Source of the DNA: Vibrio neptunius
GTDB lineage: Bacteria; Pseudomonadota; Gammaproteobacteria; Enterobacterales; Vibrionaceae
Reading direction: 5' to 3'
NCBI RefSeq assembly: GCF_000967495.1
Contig: NZ_JXXU01000044.1
Location: 62,001-126,000 of the forward strand
DNA: 64,000 nucleotides
Shown: positions 36,291-45,074 of the stretch, piece by piece
How positions within the stretch are numbered: the first letter of the stretch is position 1
Layout: each line of letters opens with the position of its first letter
Translations under genes and position numbers: made by a program
The notes under the pieces: generated by a model
Seen by the model: the letters and a program-made list of their open reading frames with translations, nothing else
Told to the model about the DNA's origin: nothing
Database searches by the model: none

Positions 36291-37205
36291 ATGTGGTTTA
36301 AAAACTGTCTGGTTTACCGTTTTAACCGAGATATTGAATTCAAAGCAGACGAGCTGGAAAAGCAGCTTGAAGAGTTTCGTTTTACGCCTTGTGGTAGTCA
36401 GGACAAACAAAAGTTTGGCTGGGTCACTGCAATGGGTAAACATGGCGACATGATGACTCACGTGTCTGAAAACCGCATTCTGATCTGCGCGAAGAAAGAA
36501 GAGAAAATGCTGCCAGCGTCTGTCATCAAAGAATCACTCAATGCAAAAGTTGAGGCGATGGAAGCACAAGAAGGTCGACCTCTGAAGAAAAAAGAGAAAG
36601 ATAACCTCAAAGATGACATTGTCATGGATTTGCTCCCGCGCGCATTTAGCCGCAGCAACCATACCTTTGTTCTTATTCTGCCTAAAGAAGGCTTTATTCT
36701 GGTCGATGCCAGCAGCTATAAGAAAGCAGAGGATGTACTCGCCCTTCTACGTAAAACCATGGGTAGCCTACCTGTCGTGCCAGCCATTCCAGAAAAAGCC
36801 GTTGAAACCACGTTAACTGAATGGGTGAAAACGGGCGACACTCCGGTTGGGATGCAGATGTTAGACGAAGCTGAACTGAAGTCGGTTCTCGAAGAAGGCG
36901 GCGTGATTCGCTGTAAGAAACAAGAGCTAACGGCCGACGAAATTCGCAGTCACATTGATGCCGATAAAGTCGTGACCAAACTGGCCCTTTGGTGGCAAGA
37001 GCGTATTGAGTTCATTCTGGCAGAAGACGGCAGCATCAAGCGTCTTAAATTCTCTGATGATCTGAAAGATCAGAATGATGATATTCCTCGTGAAGATCAA
37101 GCAGCACGATTTGACGCTGATTTCTCACTCATGTGCGGTGAGTTAAGCGCATTCCTGCCCAACTTATATGAGTGTTTAGGCGGCTTACCTCACCCTAACG
37201 CTTAG
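36291..37205 (+). CDS. rdgC: Recombination-associated protein RdgC
   Basis: RdgC is a ring-forming, nucleoid-associated DNA-binding protein that limits RecA action. The 304-residue product begins MWFKNCLVYRFNRDIEFKADELEKQL and has the family blocks GWVTAMGKHGDMMTH, LPRAFSRSNHTFVLI, LALWWQERIEFILAEDGSIKRLKF and LMCGELSAFLPNLYECLGGL. It matches E. coli RdgC length (303). It is divergent from phoB. It stands alone, with 164 bases to trhP. Confidence 0.95.
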   Translation: MWFKNCLVYRFNRDIEFKADELEKQLEEFRFTPCGSQDKQKFGWVTAMGKHGDMMTHVSENRILICAKKEEKMLPASVIKESLNAKVEAMEAQEGRPLKKKEKDNLKDDIVMDLLPRAFSRSNHTFVLILPKEGFILVDASSYKKAEDVLALLRKTMGSLPVVPAIPEKAVETTLTEWVKTGDTPVGMQMLDEAELKSVLEEGGVIRCKKQELTADEIRSHIDADKVVTKLALWWQERIEFILAEDGSIKRLKFSDDLKDQNDDIPREDQAARFDADFSLMCGELSAFLPNLYECLGGLPHPNA

Positions 37206-37369
37206 TCCATTCTCTAGGTGCTCGGCATGTTCGAGCGCCTACCTATAATCTCCTTACCTAAGTTATGGACTTTTTTCTAGTCACTGGTCACGTTTTGGCG
37301 TAAAATTTGCGCCCCAATTCCATAAGGTGGAATGGACCTGACTTGAGATCAGACTAAGAGAATTATGAA

Positions 37370-38770
37370 ATGACAACTGAGAAAGCATTCGTACCAGAAC
37401 TACTGTCACCAGCGGGTAGCCTAAAAAATATGCGTTACGCCTTTGCCTATGGTGCAGACGCGGTATACGCAGGCCAGCCTCGTTACAGCCTTCGCGTACG
37501 TAACAACGAGTTCAACCACGAAAACCTAAAAATTGGTATCGACGAAGCGCACGCCCAAGGCAAAAAGCTTTACGTGGTATGTAACATCCAGCCGCACAAC
37601 TCCAAGCTAAAAACCTTCATCCGTGACCTGAAGCCGGTGGTTGAAATGGGCCCTGATGCGCTCATCATGTCAGATCCTGGTCTGATTATGATGGTTCGTG
37701 AAGCATTCCCAGAAATGCCAATTCACCTGTCCGTTCAAGCCAACGCCGTCAACTGGGCAACGGTTAAATTCTGGGCAGCTAATGGCGTTGAACGTGTGAT
37801 TGTTTCTCGCGAGCTTTCTCTGGAAGAGATTGAAGAAATTCGCGAGCACTGCCCTGAAACTGAACTTGAAGTCTTCGTTCATGGTGCACTTTGTATGGCT
37901 TATTCGGGTCGTTGTCTACTTTCTGGCTACATCAACAAGCGTGACCCTAACCAAGGTACATGCACCAATGCATGTCGTTGGGAATACAACGTCGAAAAAG
38001 GCAAAGAGAACGACTCTGGCGATATCGTTGAAGCCTTCGACCCCAATGAAGTACAAGCGGTTGAAGTGCAAGATGAGCGCCCTGAGGCAACACTTGGTCT
38101 AGGTAAACCAACCGACGAAGTGGTACTGCTTTCTGAAAGCCACCGCCCAGAAGAAAAGATGGCGGCGTTCGAAGATGAGCACGGCACTTACATCATGAAC
38201 TCAAAAGACCTGCGTGCCATTCAGCACGTTGAGCGTCTGACTAAAATGGGGGTCCACTCACTCAAGATTGAAGGTCGTACTAAGTCATTCTACTACTGTG
38301 CACGTACTGCACAGGTTTATCGTAAAGCCATCGACGATGCTGTCGCTGGCAAGCCATTCGATGAAAGTCTGATGACAACACTTGAGAGCCTAGCTCACCG
38401 TGGCTACACAGAGGGCTTCCTGCGTCGTCATACGCACGATACTTACCAAAATTACGACTACGGTTATTCTGTCTCTGATGCTCAGCAATTTGTCGGTGAG
38501 TTCACGGGGAAACGTCGTGGTGATCTTGCTGAAGTGGAAGTGAAGAATAAATTCATTGTGGGTGACAGCCTTGAGCTGATGACACCGAGAGGTAACGTTG
38601 TCTTTACCCTAGAAACAATGGAAAACCGTAAATCACAACCCGTTGATGACGCAAAAGGAAATGGCCACTTTGTCTTCATTCCTGTACCACAAGACATGAA
38701 CCTAGAATACGGCCTGTTAATGCGCAATCTCAACAATGGTCAGGATACCCGTAACCCAACAGGTAAATAA
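37370..38770 (+). CDS. trhP: tRNA 5-hydroxyuridine modification protein TrhP (YegQ), U32 family
   Basis: TrhP (YegQ) is a U32 peptidase-like protein needed for prephenate-dependent hydroxylation of U34 in certain tRNAs. The 466-residue protein begins KAFVPELLSPAGSLKNMRYAFAYGADAVYAG. It carries the U32 signature with the cysteine cluster LCMAYSGRCLLSGYINKRDPNQGTCTNACRWEY (about residues 170-203), which probably holds an iron-sulfur centre. An acidic insert around 215-275 lengthens it slightly. The next gene, a YfhL-type ferredoxin, starts 2 bases after its stop. Confidence 0.92.
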   Translation: MTTEKAFVPELLSPAGSLKNMRYAFAYGADAVYAGQPRYSLRVRNNEFNHENLKIGIDEAHAQGKKLYVVCNIQPHNSKLKTFIRDLKPVVEMGPDALIMSDPGLIMMVREAFPEMPIHLSVQANAVNWATVKFWAANGVERVIVSRELSLEEIEEIREHCPETELEVFVHGALCMAYSGRCLLSGYINKRDPNQGTCTNACRWEYNVEKGKENDSGDIVEAFDPNEVQAVEVQDERPEATLGLGKPTDEVVLLSESHRPEEKMAAFEDEHGTYIMNSKDLRAIQHVERLTKMGVHSLKIEGRTKSFYYCARTAQVYRKAIDDAVAGKPFDESLMTTLESLAHRGYTEGFLRRHTHDTYQNYDYGYSVSDAQQFVGEFTGKRRGDLAEVEVKNKFIVGDSLELMTPRGNVVFTLETMENRKSQPVDDAKGNGHFVFIPVPQDMNLEYGLLMRNLNNGQDTRNPTGK

Positions 38771-38772
38771 CC

Positions 38773-39027
38773 ATGGCGTTGTTGATCACGGATAAGTGCA
38801 TTAATTGTGATATGTGTGACCCAGAGTGCCCAAATGGCGCGATCACCATGGGTGACACTATCTTTGAGATCGACCCCGATCTTTGCACCGAATGTAAAGG
38901 CCATTATGAGCAACCGACCTGCCAGTCTGTGTGCCCGATCACCAAGTGCATCATCACTGATCCAAACCATGTCGAAACTGAAGAACAGCTTCTAGAGAAG
39001 TTCGTCATCATTCAAGGACTAGCTTAA
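38773..39027 (+). CDS. yfhL: YfhL-family 2[4Fe-4S] ferredoxin
   Basis: This small electron carrier is 84 residues long. It has two cysteine clusters: CINCDMCDPECP at about 9-20 and CTECKGHYEQPTCQSVCPITKC at about 37-58, binding two 4Fe-4S clusters, with the longer spacing between cysteines in the second cluster typical of YfhL/Alvin ferredoxins. It is coupled to trhP (2-base gap), so it is the obvious candidate to supply electrons to TrhP or maintain its cluster. A strong hairpin terminator follows. Confidence 0.92.
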   Translation: MALLITDKCINCDMCDPECPNGAITMGDTIFEIDPDLCTECKGHYEQPTCQSVCPITKCIITDPNHVETEEQLLEKFVIIQGLA

Positions 39028-39043
39028 CCCTGAAGCTATCATT

Positions 39044-39071
39044 AAAACGCCGCTCAACTGAGCGGCGTTTT
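39044..39071. terminator. bidirectional terminator between yfhL and cioB
   Basis: Perfect 13-base arms AAAACGCCGCTCA (39044-39056) and TGAGCGGCGTTTT (39059-39071) with a 2-base centre lie between convergent genes. The flanking A and T runs suit termination in both directions. Confidence 0.9.
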
Positions 39072-39093
39072 GGTTATTGTGTGCTGTCTTTTG

Positions 39094-40089
39094 CTATTTG
39101 TAGCTTAGCTCCGTCGCCTTACCTTTGAAGATTCGATAAACCGCAAAGGTATAAAGTAAGATCATTGGCATTACGACCATCACACCATAACCGACAATCA
39201 TCAAAGTCGCAGGGGAAGAAGCCGCCTGCTTGGCTGTCATCATTCCCGGCACTACCTCAGGAAAAAAGCTATAAGCAAGTCCAAGGAAACTCAAAGCAAA
39301 GATCACCGTAACCCCAAAGAACGGCCAGCGAGCACCAAGGTCATTGACCATAGGAACCTGACGAAGATAGCGATCGACAAGGTATATCGTCATCAACACG
39401 ATGATCGGCACGGGGGCCAGTAGTAACATTTCAGGGAAACTAAACCAGCGCAATGCAACCTGTTCATTGACTATCGGGTTCACAACACTGACAACCATGA
39501 TGCCAGTGGCGGCAACCCACCCCGCTCTTCGGGACCATCGTGCGGAACGGATCTGCAGATCGCCTGCGGTTTTCAATACCAACCAAGCGCCACCGATATA
39601 GACATAAGCAGCAGCGACACACAAAGCACTCAACCAAGCAAAACCCAGAGCTTCACTACTTTGCTCAAACCCCATAATGTAACGACCAACCATATACCCT
39701 TGCGTCAACGCAGCGATCAATGAACCGACTCTGAAGCACCAATCCCAATGTGTTTTATGGTCTGAATTGGCCTTCGCTCGAAAGTCAAATGCGACGCCAC
39801 GCATGATAAGCGCTATCAACATAATAGCTGTCGGTAAGTAAAGTTCAGTCAGGATCAAACTGTGTGCCGTAGGAAAGGCAATCAGTAAAATACCGATCGC
39901 CAACACCAACCAAGTTTCATTCGCATCCCAAAACGGCCCTATGGAAGCAATCATTCGATCACGCTGCTTTTCATTGTCGCTCGGTAGCAACATACCTACA
40001 CCCAAATCATAACCGTCTAGCACAGCGTACATAAAGACTGAGAAACCAAGCAGCAGCAGATAAATTTCCGGCAAATAGTCGAACATCAT
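39094..40089 (-). CDS. cioB: bd-type quinol oxidase subunit II (CIO type)
   Basis: This is subunit II of a bd-type terminal oxidase in the inner membrane, reducing oxygen with quinol electrons. The 331-residue protein is membrane-embedded (about eight spans) and shows the CydB family start LPEIYLLLLGFSVFMYAVLDGYDLGVGMLLP, then IGPFWDANETWLVLAIGILLIAFP and IMRGVAFDFRAKA. It overlaps the stop of the cioA gene by 4 bases. No small CydX gene follows. The CIO label depends on the partner subunit. Confidence 0.9.
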   Translation of the reverse strand: MMFDYLPEIYLLLLGFSVFMYAVLDGYDLGVGMLLPSDNEKQRDRMIASIGPFWDANETWLVLAIGILLIAFPTAHSLILTELYLPTAIMLIALIMRGVAFDFRAKANSDHKTHWDWCFRVGSLIAALTQGYMVGRYIMGFEQSSEALGFAWLSALCVAAAYVYIGGAWLVLKTAGDLQIRSARWSRRAGWVAATGIMVVSVVNPIVNEQVALRWFSFPEMLLLAPVPIIVLMTIYLVDRYLRQVPMVNDLGARWPFFGVTVIFALSFLGLAYSFFPEVVPGMMTAKQAASSPATLMIVGYGVMVVMPMILLYTFAVYRIFKGKATELSYK

Positions 40090-41420
40090 TGTGCCTCCTG
40101 TTGGATCAGTGGTACTTGATGGGCAGTAACATCTTTACGTGCCAAATAAAACAGGGTGTGAATGTAAGCCACCAGTAACAACGCGTAGATAGCTAAATAC
40201 ATCATTAGAGAAATCATCACACTACTTGAAGCTACTGACGTCACTGCTTCAGAAGTGCGTAGCACACCACTCACCAACCAAGGCTGTCGTCCAATTTCCG
40301 TAACGTACCAGCCAGCTAAAGTTGCCACCCAACCGGAAAATGTCATTGCTAAAACGATCATCAAATAAGGTTTGGGTAGGCCAGAGCCGCGCGCAAGCTT
40401 CACTGCACCATACCAACTGACAAACAGCATCAACACTCCAACACCGACCATAATTCTAAAACCAAAAAATAACGGCTTTACTGGTGGGTGATTGGGAGTA
40501 AACTCATTGAGGCCTTTTATTTCGCCATCAATGTCGTGAGTCAATATCAAGCTTGCCAGTTTGGGAATGCCTATCTCGAAGTCATTGTTACGCTGTTCCT
40601 CATTTGGTATCGCGAAGAGTAGTAATGGTGCACCTTTTTCTGATTCCCATACTCCTTCCATCGCCGCAATTTTTGCGGGTTGATGTTCCAACGTGTTTAA
40701 ACCATGCAAATCGCCAACGAATATTTGTAGAGGAATAAAACCTGCCGCCGCGAACAGTGAAACTCTCAGACCCAATTGCGCGGCGCGATGATCGGGTTGT
40801 TTCAGCACTTGATAAGCCGAGATACCCGCGATCAGAAAGCTCGCCGTCAAAGCAGAGGCTAGTAACGTATGACCAAAACGATATGGTAGTGAAGGATTAA
40901 GAATAACCTCTTTCCAGCTCGTTACGTGAACGATGCCGTCAATCACTTCATAGCCATTCGGAGTATGCATCCAACTGTTGAGGACTAAAATCCAAAATGC
41001 AGACATCGTGGTACCGACAGCAACCAGTACCGTCGCCAAGGTATGAAACCACTCCGCAACTCGTCCACGTCCAAATAGCATAACGCCAAGAAATGTCGCT
41101 TCCATGAAAAAAGCAGTCATGACTTCATAGCCGAGCAAGGGGCCAGCAACATTTCCGACTCGTTCCATAAAACCGGGCCAATTGGTGCCAAATTGGAAAC
41201 TCATGGTGATGCCTGACACCACGCCGAGAGCAAAGGTTAACGCAAAAACTTTTACCCAAAAATAGTATACATCCAACCAGACCGGTGATTGTGAGCGATT
41301 GTAGCGCCATTTAAAAAAGACCAGCATCCAAGCTAACGCTATTGTGATGGTCGGGAAAAGAATGTGAAAGCTGATATTGGCGGCGAACTGGATCCGCGAC
41401 AGCATGAGGGTATCTAACAT
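40086..41420 (-). CDS. cioA: bd-type quinol oxidase subunit I (CIO type, GRQPW motif)
   Basis: This is subunit I, carrying hemes and the quinol site. I chose the ATG at 41420 (MLDTLMLSRIQFAANISFHILFP, 444 residues); an upstream start at 41444 adds eight odd residues. The heme-ligand histidine in NISFHILFP, the conserved GRGRVAEWFHT, and the GRQPW motif (EIGRQPWLVSGVLRTSEAV) are present. The periplasmic Q-loop is short, and total length is close to CIO rather than E. coli CydA (522). Such enzymes are typically cyanide-tolerant. An FNR-like box lies upstream. Confidence 0.9.
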   Translation of the reverse strand: MLDTLMLSRIQFAANISFHILFPTITIALAWMLVFFKWRYNRSQSPVWLDVYYFWVKVFALTFALGVVSGITMSFQFGTNWPGFMERVGNVAGPLLGYEVMTAFFMEATFLGVMLFGRGRVAEWFHTLATVLVAVGTTMSAFWILVLNSWMHTPNGYEVIDGIVHVTSWKEVILNPSLPYRFGHTLLASALTASFLIAGISAYQVLKQPDHRAAQLGLRVSLFAAAGFIPLQIFVGDLHGLNTLEHQPAKIAAMEGVWESEKGAPLLLFAIPNEEQRNNDFEIGIPKLASLILTHDIDGEIKGLNEFTPNHPPVKPLFFGFRIMVGVGVLMLFVSWYGAVKLARGSGLPKPYLMIVLAMTFSGWVATLAGWYVTEIGRQPWLVSGVLRTSEAVTSVASSSVMISLMMYLAIYALLLVAYIHTLFYLARKDVTAHQVPLIQQEAQ

Positions 41421-41537
41421 TTGGGTTCCTAAACAACGTGTCATTCTTTAAATGTCTTAAACTGTAATTTAGTTACGGAAAAGACGACCGTTTGGATTAA
41501 ACATCAGAGAAAAATGAAGGGGAAATTTTCTCTCGGC

Positions 41538-41551
41538 ATGATTTATATCAA
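41538..41551. promoter_or_regulatory. FNR-like box upstream of cioAB
   Basis: Read on the minus strand this is TTGAT-ATAA-ATCAT, 9 of 10 to the FNR/ANR consensus TTGAT-N4-ATCAA. It lies about 120 bases before the cioA start. Oxygen-responsive control of cioAB by ANR is known in Pseudomonas; here it is inferred from the site. Confidence 0.6.
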
Positions 41552-41666
41552 TTAAGAACACCAAAATAGTAATAAAAATTGTCACAAATAACGACAATAA
41601 GTAGCCAATTTAAACAAAAAGATAAAAAGTGTAATCTAGAGCAGTAAAAAAATGACAGTTCGGAAT

Positions 41667-41687
41667 TTTCGAATTTTTAATTCGAAA
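41667..41687 (-). terminator. A/T-rich hairpin after mepA
   Basis: Perfect arms TTTCGAATT (41667-41675) and AATTCGAAA (41679-41687) around TTT lie 15 bases beyond the mepA stop. The stem is A/T-rich, so it is a weak terminator or possibly a protein-binding palindrome. Confidence 0.4.
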
Positions 41688-41701
41688 TACGTGAAATAAA
41701 A

Positions 41702-42586
41702 TTACAGATCATTAGTGCGCTTCGCCACAGACCTATCCAATAGCTCGATGCACTGCGTTGGCATTATTTTAGGCTTTTTACTTTTTTTCTGGGTAATATC
41801 AGCCTTAGCTGCTGCGGGTTTAGGCTGAGGTTTCCAGCTAGACAGTTCAGCCCCACATCCATCGCCTTTGGGGGGGGCGGTCTGTGATTGACACTGACTG
41901 TTATCATCCGGGCACTTGAGCCTGACGTGCATATGATAATGATGCCCCCACCACGGTCGCACTTTTCTCAACCAGCCCCGCTCAGACGATACTTCCTGTG
42001 TGCACAGTTTGTCTTTGATTACAGGGTGAACAAAAATGCGGGCTACCTTTTCATCACTCGCTGCCATTTTTATCAGCTCAAAATGGCGTTCATCCCAGTT
42101 TTTTTTAACCAATTGATACTGTTCGAGGTTAACCACACTCATTGGTTCAGGATCACTAAGCTGTTGCGAAGAAAGTTCACCATCAGCCAATTTTAGCCAT
42201 ATATCGATATCCAAGCCGGTCTGATGGCTCGAATGTCCAGAGGAGAAACGCCCCCCTTGAGGTAATGAGATATCACCAATCAGAATACGAGTGTTTAATC
42301 GTTGTGACACCATATTGGCGAGGCGCTGAATAAAACTAACCGCTTGTGGATGAGCATAATAGCGTTGTTTGTGGCTGCGCAATACTTGATACCCCTCCCC
42401 TTGAAGAGGCAGATCCACAGCACCTGAAAGGCAACCATTAGCATAACTACCAATCGATTCAGGAGGCTGTGTCGAAGGCGACCTAATCTTCTCCCATGGG
42501 CTTGCCAACACAGTAGGTACCATGAGGGCAAACAGCACTAACCCAGTAAGCTTTGACCCGTTCATACTTCGCTTTATCATTTTCAC
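41702..42586 (-). CDS. mepA: Penicillin-insensitive murein endopeptidase MepA
   Basis: MepA is a periplasmic zinc LAS-family peptidase cutting D-Ala-meso-DAP cross-links in peptidoglycan. The 294-residue protein has a signal peptide (about residues 1-28, ending VPTVLAS), the metal-binding blocks RFSSGHSSHQTGLDIDIW and WWGHHYHMHVRLKCP, and several cysteines for disulfides. The C-terminal tail is lysine-rich (KADITQKKSKKPK). Length is close to E. coli MepA (274). Alternative in-frame Met codons at residues 3 and 8 could be the start. Confidence 0.94.
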   Translation of the reverse strand: MKMIKRSMNGSKLTGLVLFALMVPTVLASPWEKIRSPSTQPPESIGSYANGCLSGAVDLPLQGEGYQVLRSHKQRYYAHPQAVSFIQRLANMVSQRLNTRILIGDISLPQGGRFSSGHSSHQTGLDIDIWLKLADGELSSQQLSDPEPMSVVNLEQYQLVKKNWDERHFELIKMAASDEKVARIFVHPVIKDKLCTQEVSSERGWLRKVRPWWGHHYHMHVRLKCPDDNSQCQSQTAPPKGDGCGAELSSWKPQPKPAAAKADITQKKSKKPKIMPTQCIELLDRSVAKRTNDL

Positions 42587-43102
42587 TTGTCACTAGTTTA
42601 GCTCAACAATGCTCGCCGTTGTCGGAAAACGTGGTCACCTCTATCGCTGTATAAATCACTCTTACGTCGATACCTTCTCCTATTTAATCGGTACCCTTTG
42701 AATAATAATTGAGCCACCCTCTCCTGCATTTGCTGCCCATGGCTAAACTCATAACACCTCAATAAACCGATACGCCTGCCTCCTTCACCTTGAGGATAAG
42801 ACGCAGCGTAAAAATGCGCGAATATCATACCCGCATTCGGGCAACTCATCGTTAGCTGGAATTTATCAATCAAAGATTTCGATAAGGCTTAAACCTTTGA
42901 GGTTCTAATGCGTGAAAATATAAATGTGGCATGGATAGCACCCTTTATTGCTGGCTCCTCCATCATATCGAGCAAAACATTATGTCTTGTGACTGCGTTT
43001 CTTGATGATCTTAACTCAAGTGAACTAGGGTTAATAATGTACGCAATTAAATCGACTGGCTTGATCTCCGATATACCAGACGAAAGAGGAGGGATCGACA
43101 AT
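42587..43102. other. mepA / binding-protein divergent intergenic region
   Basis: This 516-base space has no recognised gene. A 91-codon minus-strand open frame (42598-42873) ends 11 bases before mepA, but its product (arginine-rich, FKGYRLNRRRYRRKSDL) matches nothing I know. The plus-strand frame of the binding protein also extends back to 42908 without a sensible signal. Promoters for both flanking genes should lie here, but I cannot place them with confidence. Confidence 0.4.
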
Positions 43103-44032
43103 ATGGCACGACGAATAATTTACTTACTTGCTCTGATTTTCAGCTCTTTTTCGTTTGCCAAAGATTGTATTGGTGTCGTCCCAGCGGGCTCCGTGCATGA
43201 CTTCTGGAAATCAGTCAAAGCAGGAAGTGAAAAAGCAGGCCAAGAGTTAGGCCTTAAAATTTACTTTCGTGGCCCCCACGATGAGTCCGATGTCAGTGCT
43301 CAGCGCTTCATCATAGATCAAGTCATGGAGAATGCTTGTATTGGCTTAGTCTTAGCGCCAAATACCCAAGATAGGGCCTATGATGTCGCCCGTTTGAAAG
43401 AAGCGGGGGTACCCACAGTCTACTTTGATCGCGATACTGGCTCTCCTGATGTGGTGAGTGTTATTGCAACTAATAACTACCAAGCAGGCGTAATGGCTGG
43501 CCAAGAGATGGCCAAAAAGTTAGGGAATAAAGGTAAGGTGGCATTGCTTAGAATGAAAAAGGGCGTGATATCCACCGATGCTCGTGAAAAGGGCTTTATC
43601 GACGGCGCTACCGCATCAGGGCTTAGTATCACTATCGATAACTATCTAGGTACTAAAATTGGCGAAGCGCGCAAAAACGCAGAGCAAATTCTTGCACAGA
43701 AAACAGACAATCTAGACGGCATATTTACACCGAATGAATCGACAACGTTGGCTGTTCTCATGGCACTCGATACTACTCCATCGACACAAGAATTGGTTCA
43801 TATCGGCTTCGACTCCAATGACTCTCTGGTGAATGCACTAGAAGACGGTTCTATTTATGGACTGATCATCCAGCAACCTTTCGAAATGGGCTACAAAAGC
43901 GTCTATACCGTGTATCAAGCCTTCCTAGGCCAAGAATACGCCAAAAACATCGCTACTGAGACCATTTTTGTCACCAAAGAAAACATGCTTCTGCCTAGCG
44001 TCAATCAGGCATTGTTAATGAAATACGATTGA
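43103..44032 (+). CDS. Orphan periplasmic sugar-binding-like protein (RbsB/LacI fold)
   Basis: This substrate-binding protein of the type I periplasmic fold has 309 residues from the ATG at 43103. That start has an AGGAGGG Shine-Dalgarno and gives a clean signal peptide (MARRIIYLLALIFSSFSFA); the longer frame from 42908 does not. Family blocks include SVHDFWKSVKAGSEKAGQELG, NYQAGVMAGQEMAKKLGNKGKVALL, DGIFTPNESTTLAVLMAL and GFDSNDSLVNALEDGSIYGLIIQQPFEMGY. No ABC permease or ATPase gene is adjacent, so it may feed a distant transporter or a sensor kinase/chemoreceptor. Ligand unknown. Confidence 0.85.
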   Translation: MARRIIYLLALIFSSFSFAKDCIGVVPAGSVHDFWKSVKAGSEKAGQELGLKIYFRGPHDESDVSAQRFIIDQVMENACIGLVLAPNTQDRAYDVARLKEAGVPTVYFDRDTGSPDVVSVIATNNYQAGVMAGQEMAKKLGNKGKVALLRMKKGVISTDAREKGFIDGATASGLSITIDNYLGTKIGEARKNAEQILAQKTDNLDGIFTPNESTTLAVLMALDTTPSTQELVHIGFDSNDSLVNALEDGSIYGLIIQQPFEMGYKSVYTVYQAFLGQEYAKNIATETIFVTKENMLLPSVNQALLMKYD

Positions 44033-44065
44033 TTCAGACGGTCAATTACCCCTGATAAAAACAAA

Positions 44066-44091
44066 AAGGCCGCTGACTTGTCAGCGGCCTT
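44066..44091. terminator. bidirectional terminator between binding protein and secF
   Basis: Perfect 12-base arms AAGGCCGCTGAC (44066-44077) and GTCAGCGGCCTT (44080-44091) with a 2-base centre, preceded by an A-run, lie between convergent genes. Confidence 0.88.
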
Positions 44092-44112
44092 GCTCATACA
44101 AAACTTTGTGTC

Positions 44113-45060
44113 TTATGGCATTTCGTCAAACTCTGCGCCTTCTTTCTCAACTTGAGGCGGCATCAGGTGTTCTTTAGTAATACCCAGTTTTAATGCCAGT
44201 GCCGAAGCCACATAGATTGAAGAGTATGTACCAACAGTGATACCCAGTAGAAGTGCGGTGGCGAAGCCATGAATCATAGCGCCGCCTTGCGTAAACAGAG
44301 CAACCACTACGAACAATGTAGTACCGGATGTAATCAAGGTACGGCTCAATGTTTGTGTGATTGAGCTGTTCATGATTTCAGCCGGTTCGCCTTTACGCAT
44401 CTTGCGGAAGTTTTCACGAATACGGTCAAATACAACAATGGTATCGTTGAGCGAGTAACCCACTACCGTCAGCAAGGCTGCCACAATCGTCAGGTCAACT
44501 TCAATTTGCATCAAGGAGAACACGCCAAGCGTAATGATAACGTCATGTGCTAGAGCAAGTACCGCACCAGCTGCTAAACGCCATTCAAATCGTACCGAAA
44601 CGTAAATCAGGATACAGATAAGAGAAACGATGATCGCCAGGCCACCAGCTTCGGTTAGCTCATCACCTACGTTTGGTCCGACAAACTCAATACGGCGCAT
44701 TTCAACGCTTTCACCTGTGCCGTCTTTGATAGCAGAAAGAATCTGGTTGCCCAACGCTTCACCAGCAACACCATCACGAGGGCGCAAGCGCACCATCACA
44801 TCACGAGCACTACCAAAGTTTTGAACCGTTGCGTCACCAAAACCTTTTGCTTCCAGCGCAGTACGAATCTCTTCCAAATCGGCAGGCTGCTCAAAGCCAA
44901 CTTCAATCAGCGTACCGCCAGTGAAGTCTAGGCCCCAGTTCAACCACTTGGTAGAAAGAGTAAAAATCGATGCACCAATCATCAGGATCGACAGCACGAA
45001 GGCGAATTTCGACCAACGCATAAAGTCGATCAATTTGTCTGCTTTTAGAATCTGAAACAT
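44113..45060 (-). CDS. secF: Protein translocase subunit SecF
   Basis: SecF works with SecD to pull preproteins through SecYEG using the proton gradient. The 315-residue membrane protein has six expected spans, a first periplasmic domain (GLDFTGGTLIEVGFEQPADLEEIRTAL), and the conserved GYSLNDTIVVFDRIREN in TM4. It is 14 bases downstream of secD and ends the tgt-yajC-secD-secF run. Confidence 0.96.
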   Translation of the reverse strand: MFQILKADKLIDFMRWSKFAFVLSILMIGASIFTLSTKWLNWGLDFTGGTLIEVGFEQPADLEEIRTALEAKGFGDATVQNFGSARDVMVRLRPRDGVAGEALGNQILSAIKDGTGESVEMRRIEFVGPNVGDELTEAGGLAIIVSLICILIYVSVRFEWRLAAGAVLALAHDVIITLGVFSLMQIEVDLTIVAALLTVVGYSLNDTIVVFDRIRENFRKMRKGEPAEIMNSSITQTLSRTLITSGTTLFVVVALFTQGGAMIHGFATALLLGITVGTYSSIYVASALALKLGITKEHLMPPQVEKEGAEFDEMP

Positions 45061-45074
45061 AATAATTCCTAGCC

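Noticed and set aside
42598..42873. 91-codon minus-strand frame ending 11 bases before mepA
   Set aside because: The product is arginine-rich with no recognisable family pattern or convincing start, so I treated it as part of the intergenic space.
42908..43102. N-terminal extension of the binding-protein frame
   Set aside because: The ATG at 43103 has a strong Shine-Dalgarno and starts a clean signal peptide; the extension would bury that signal.
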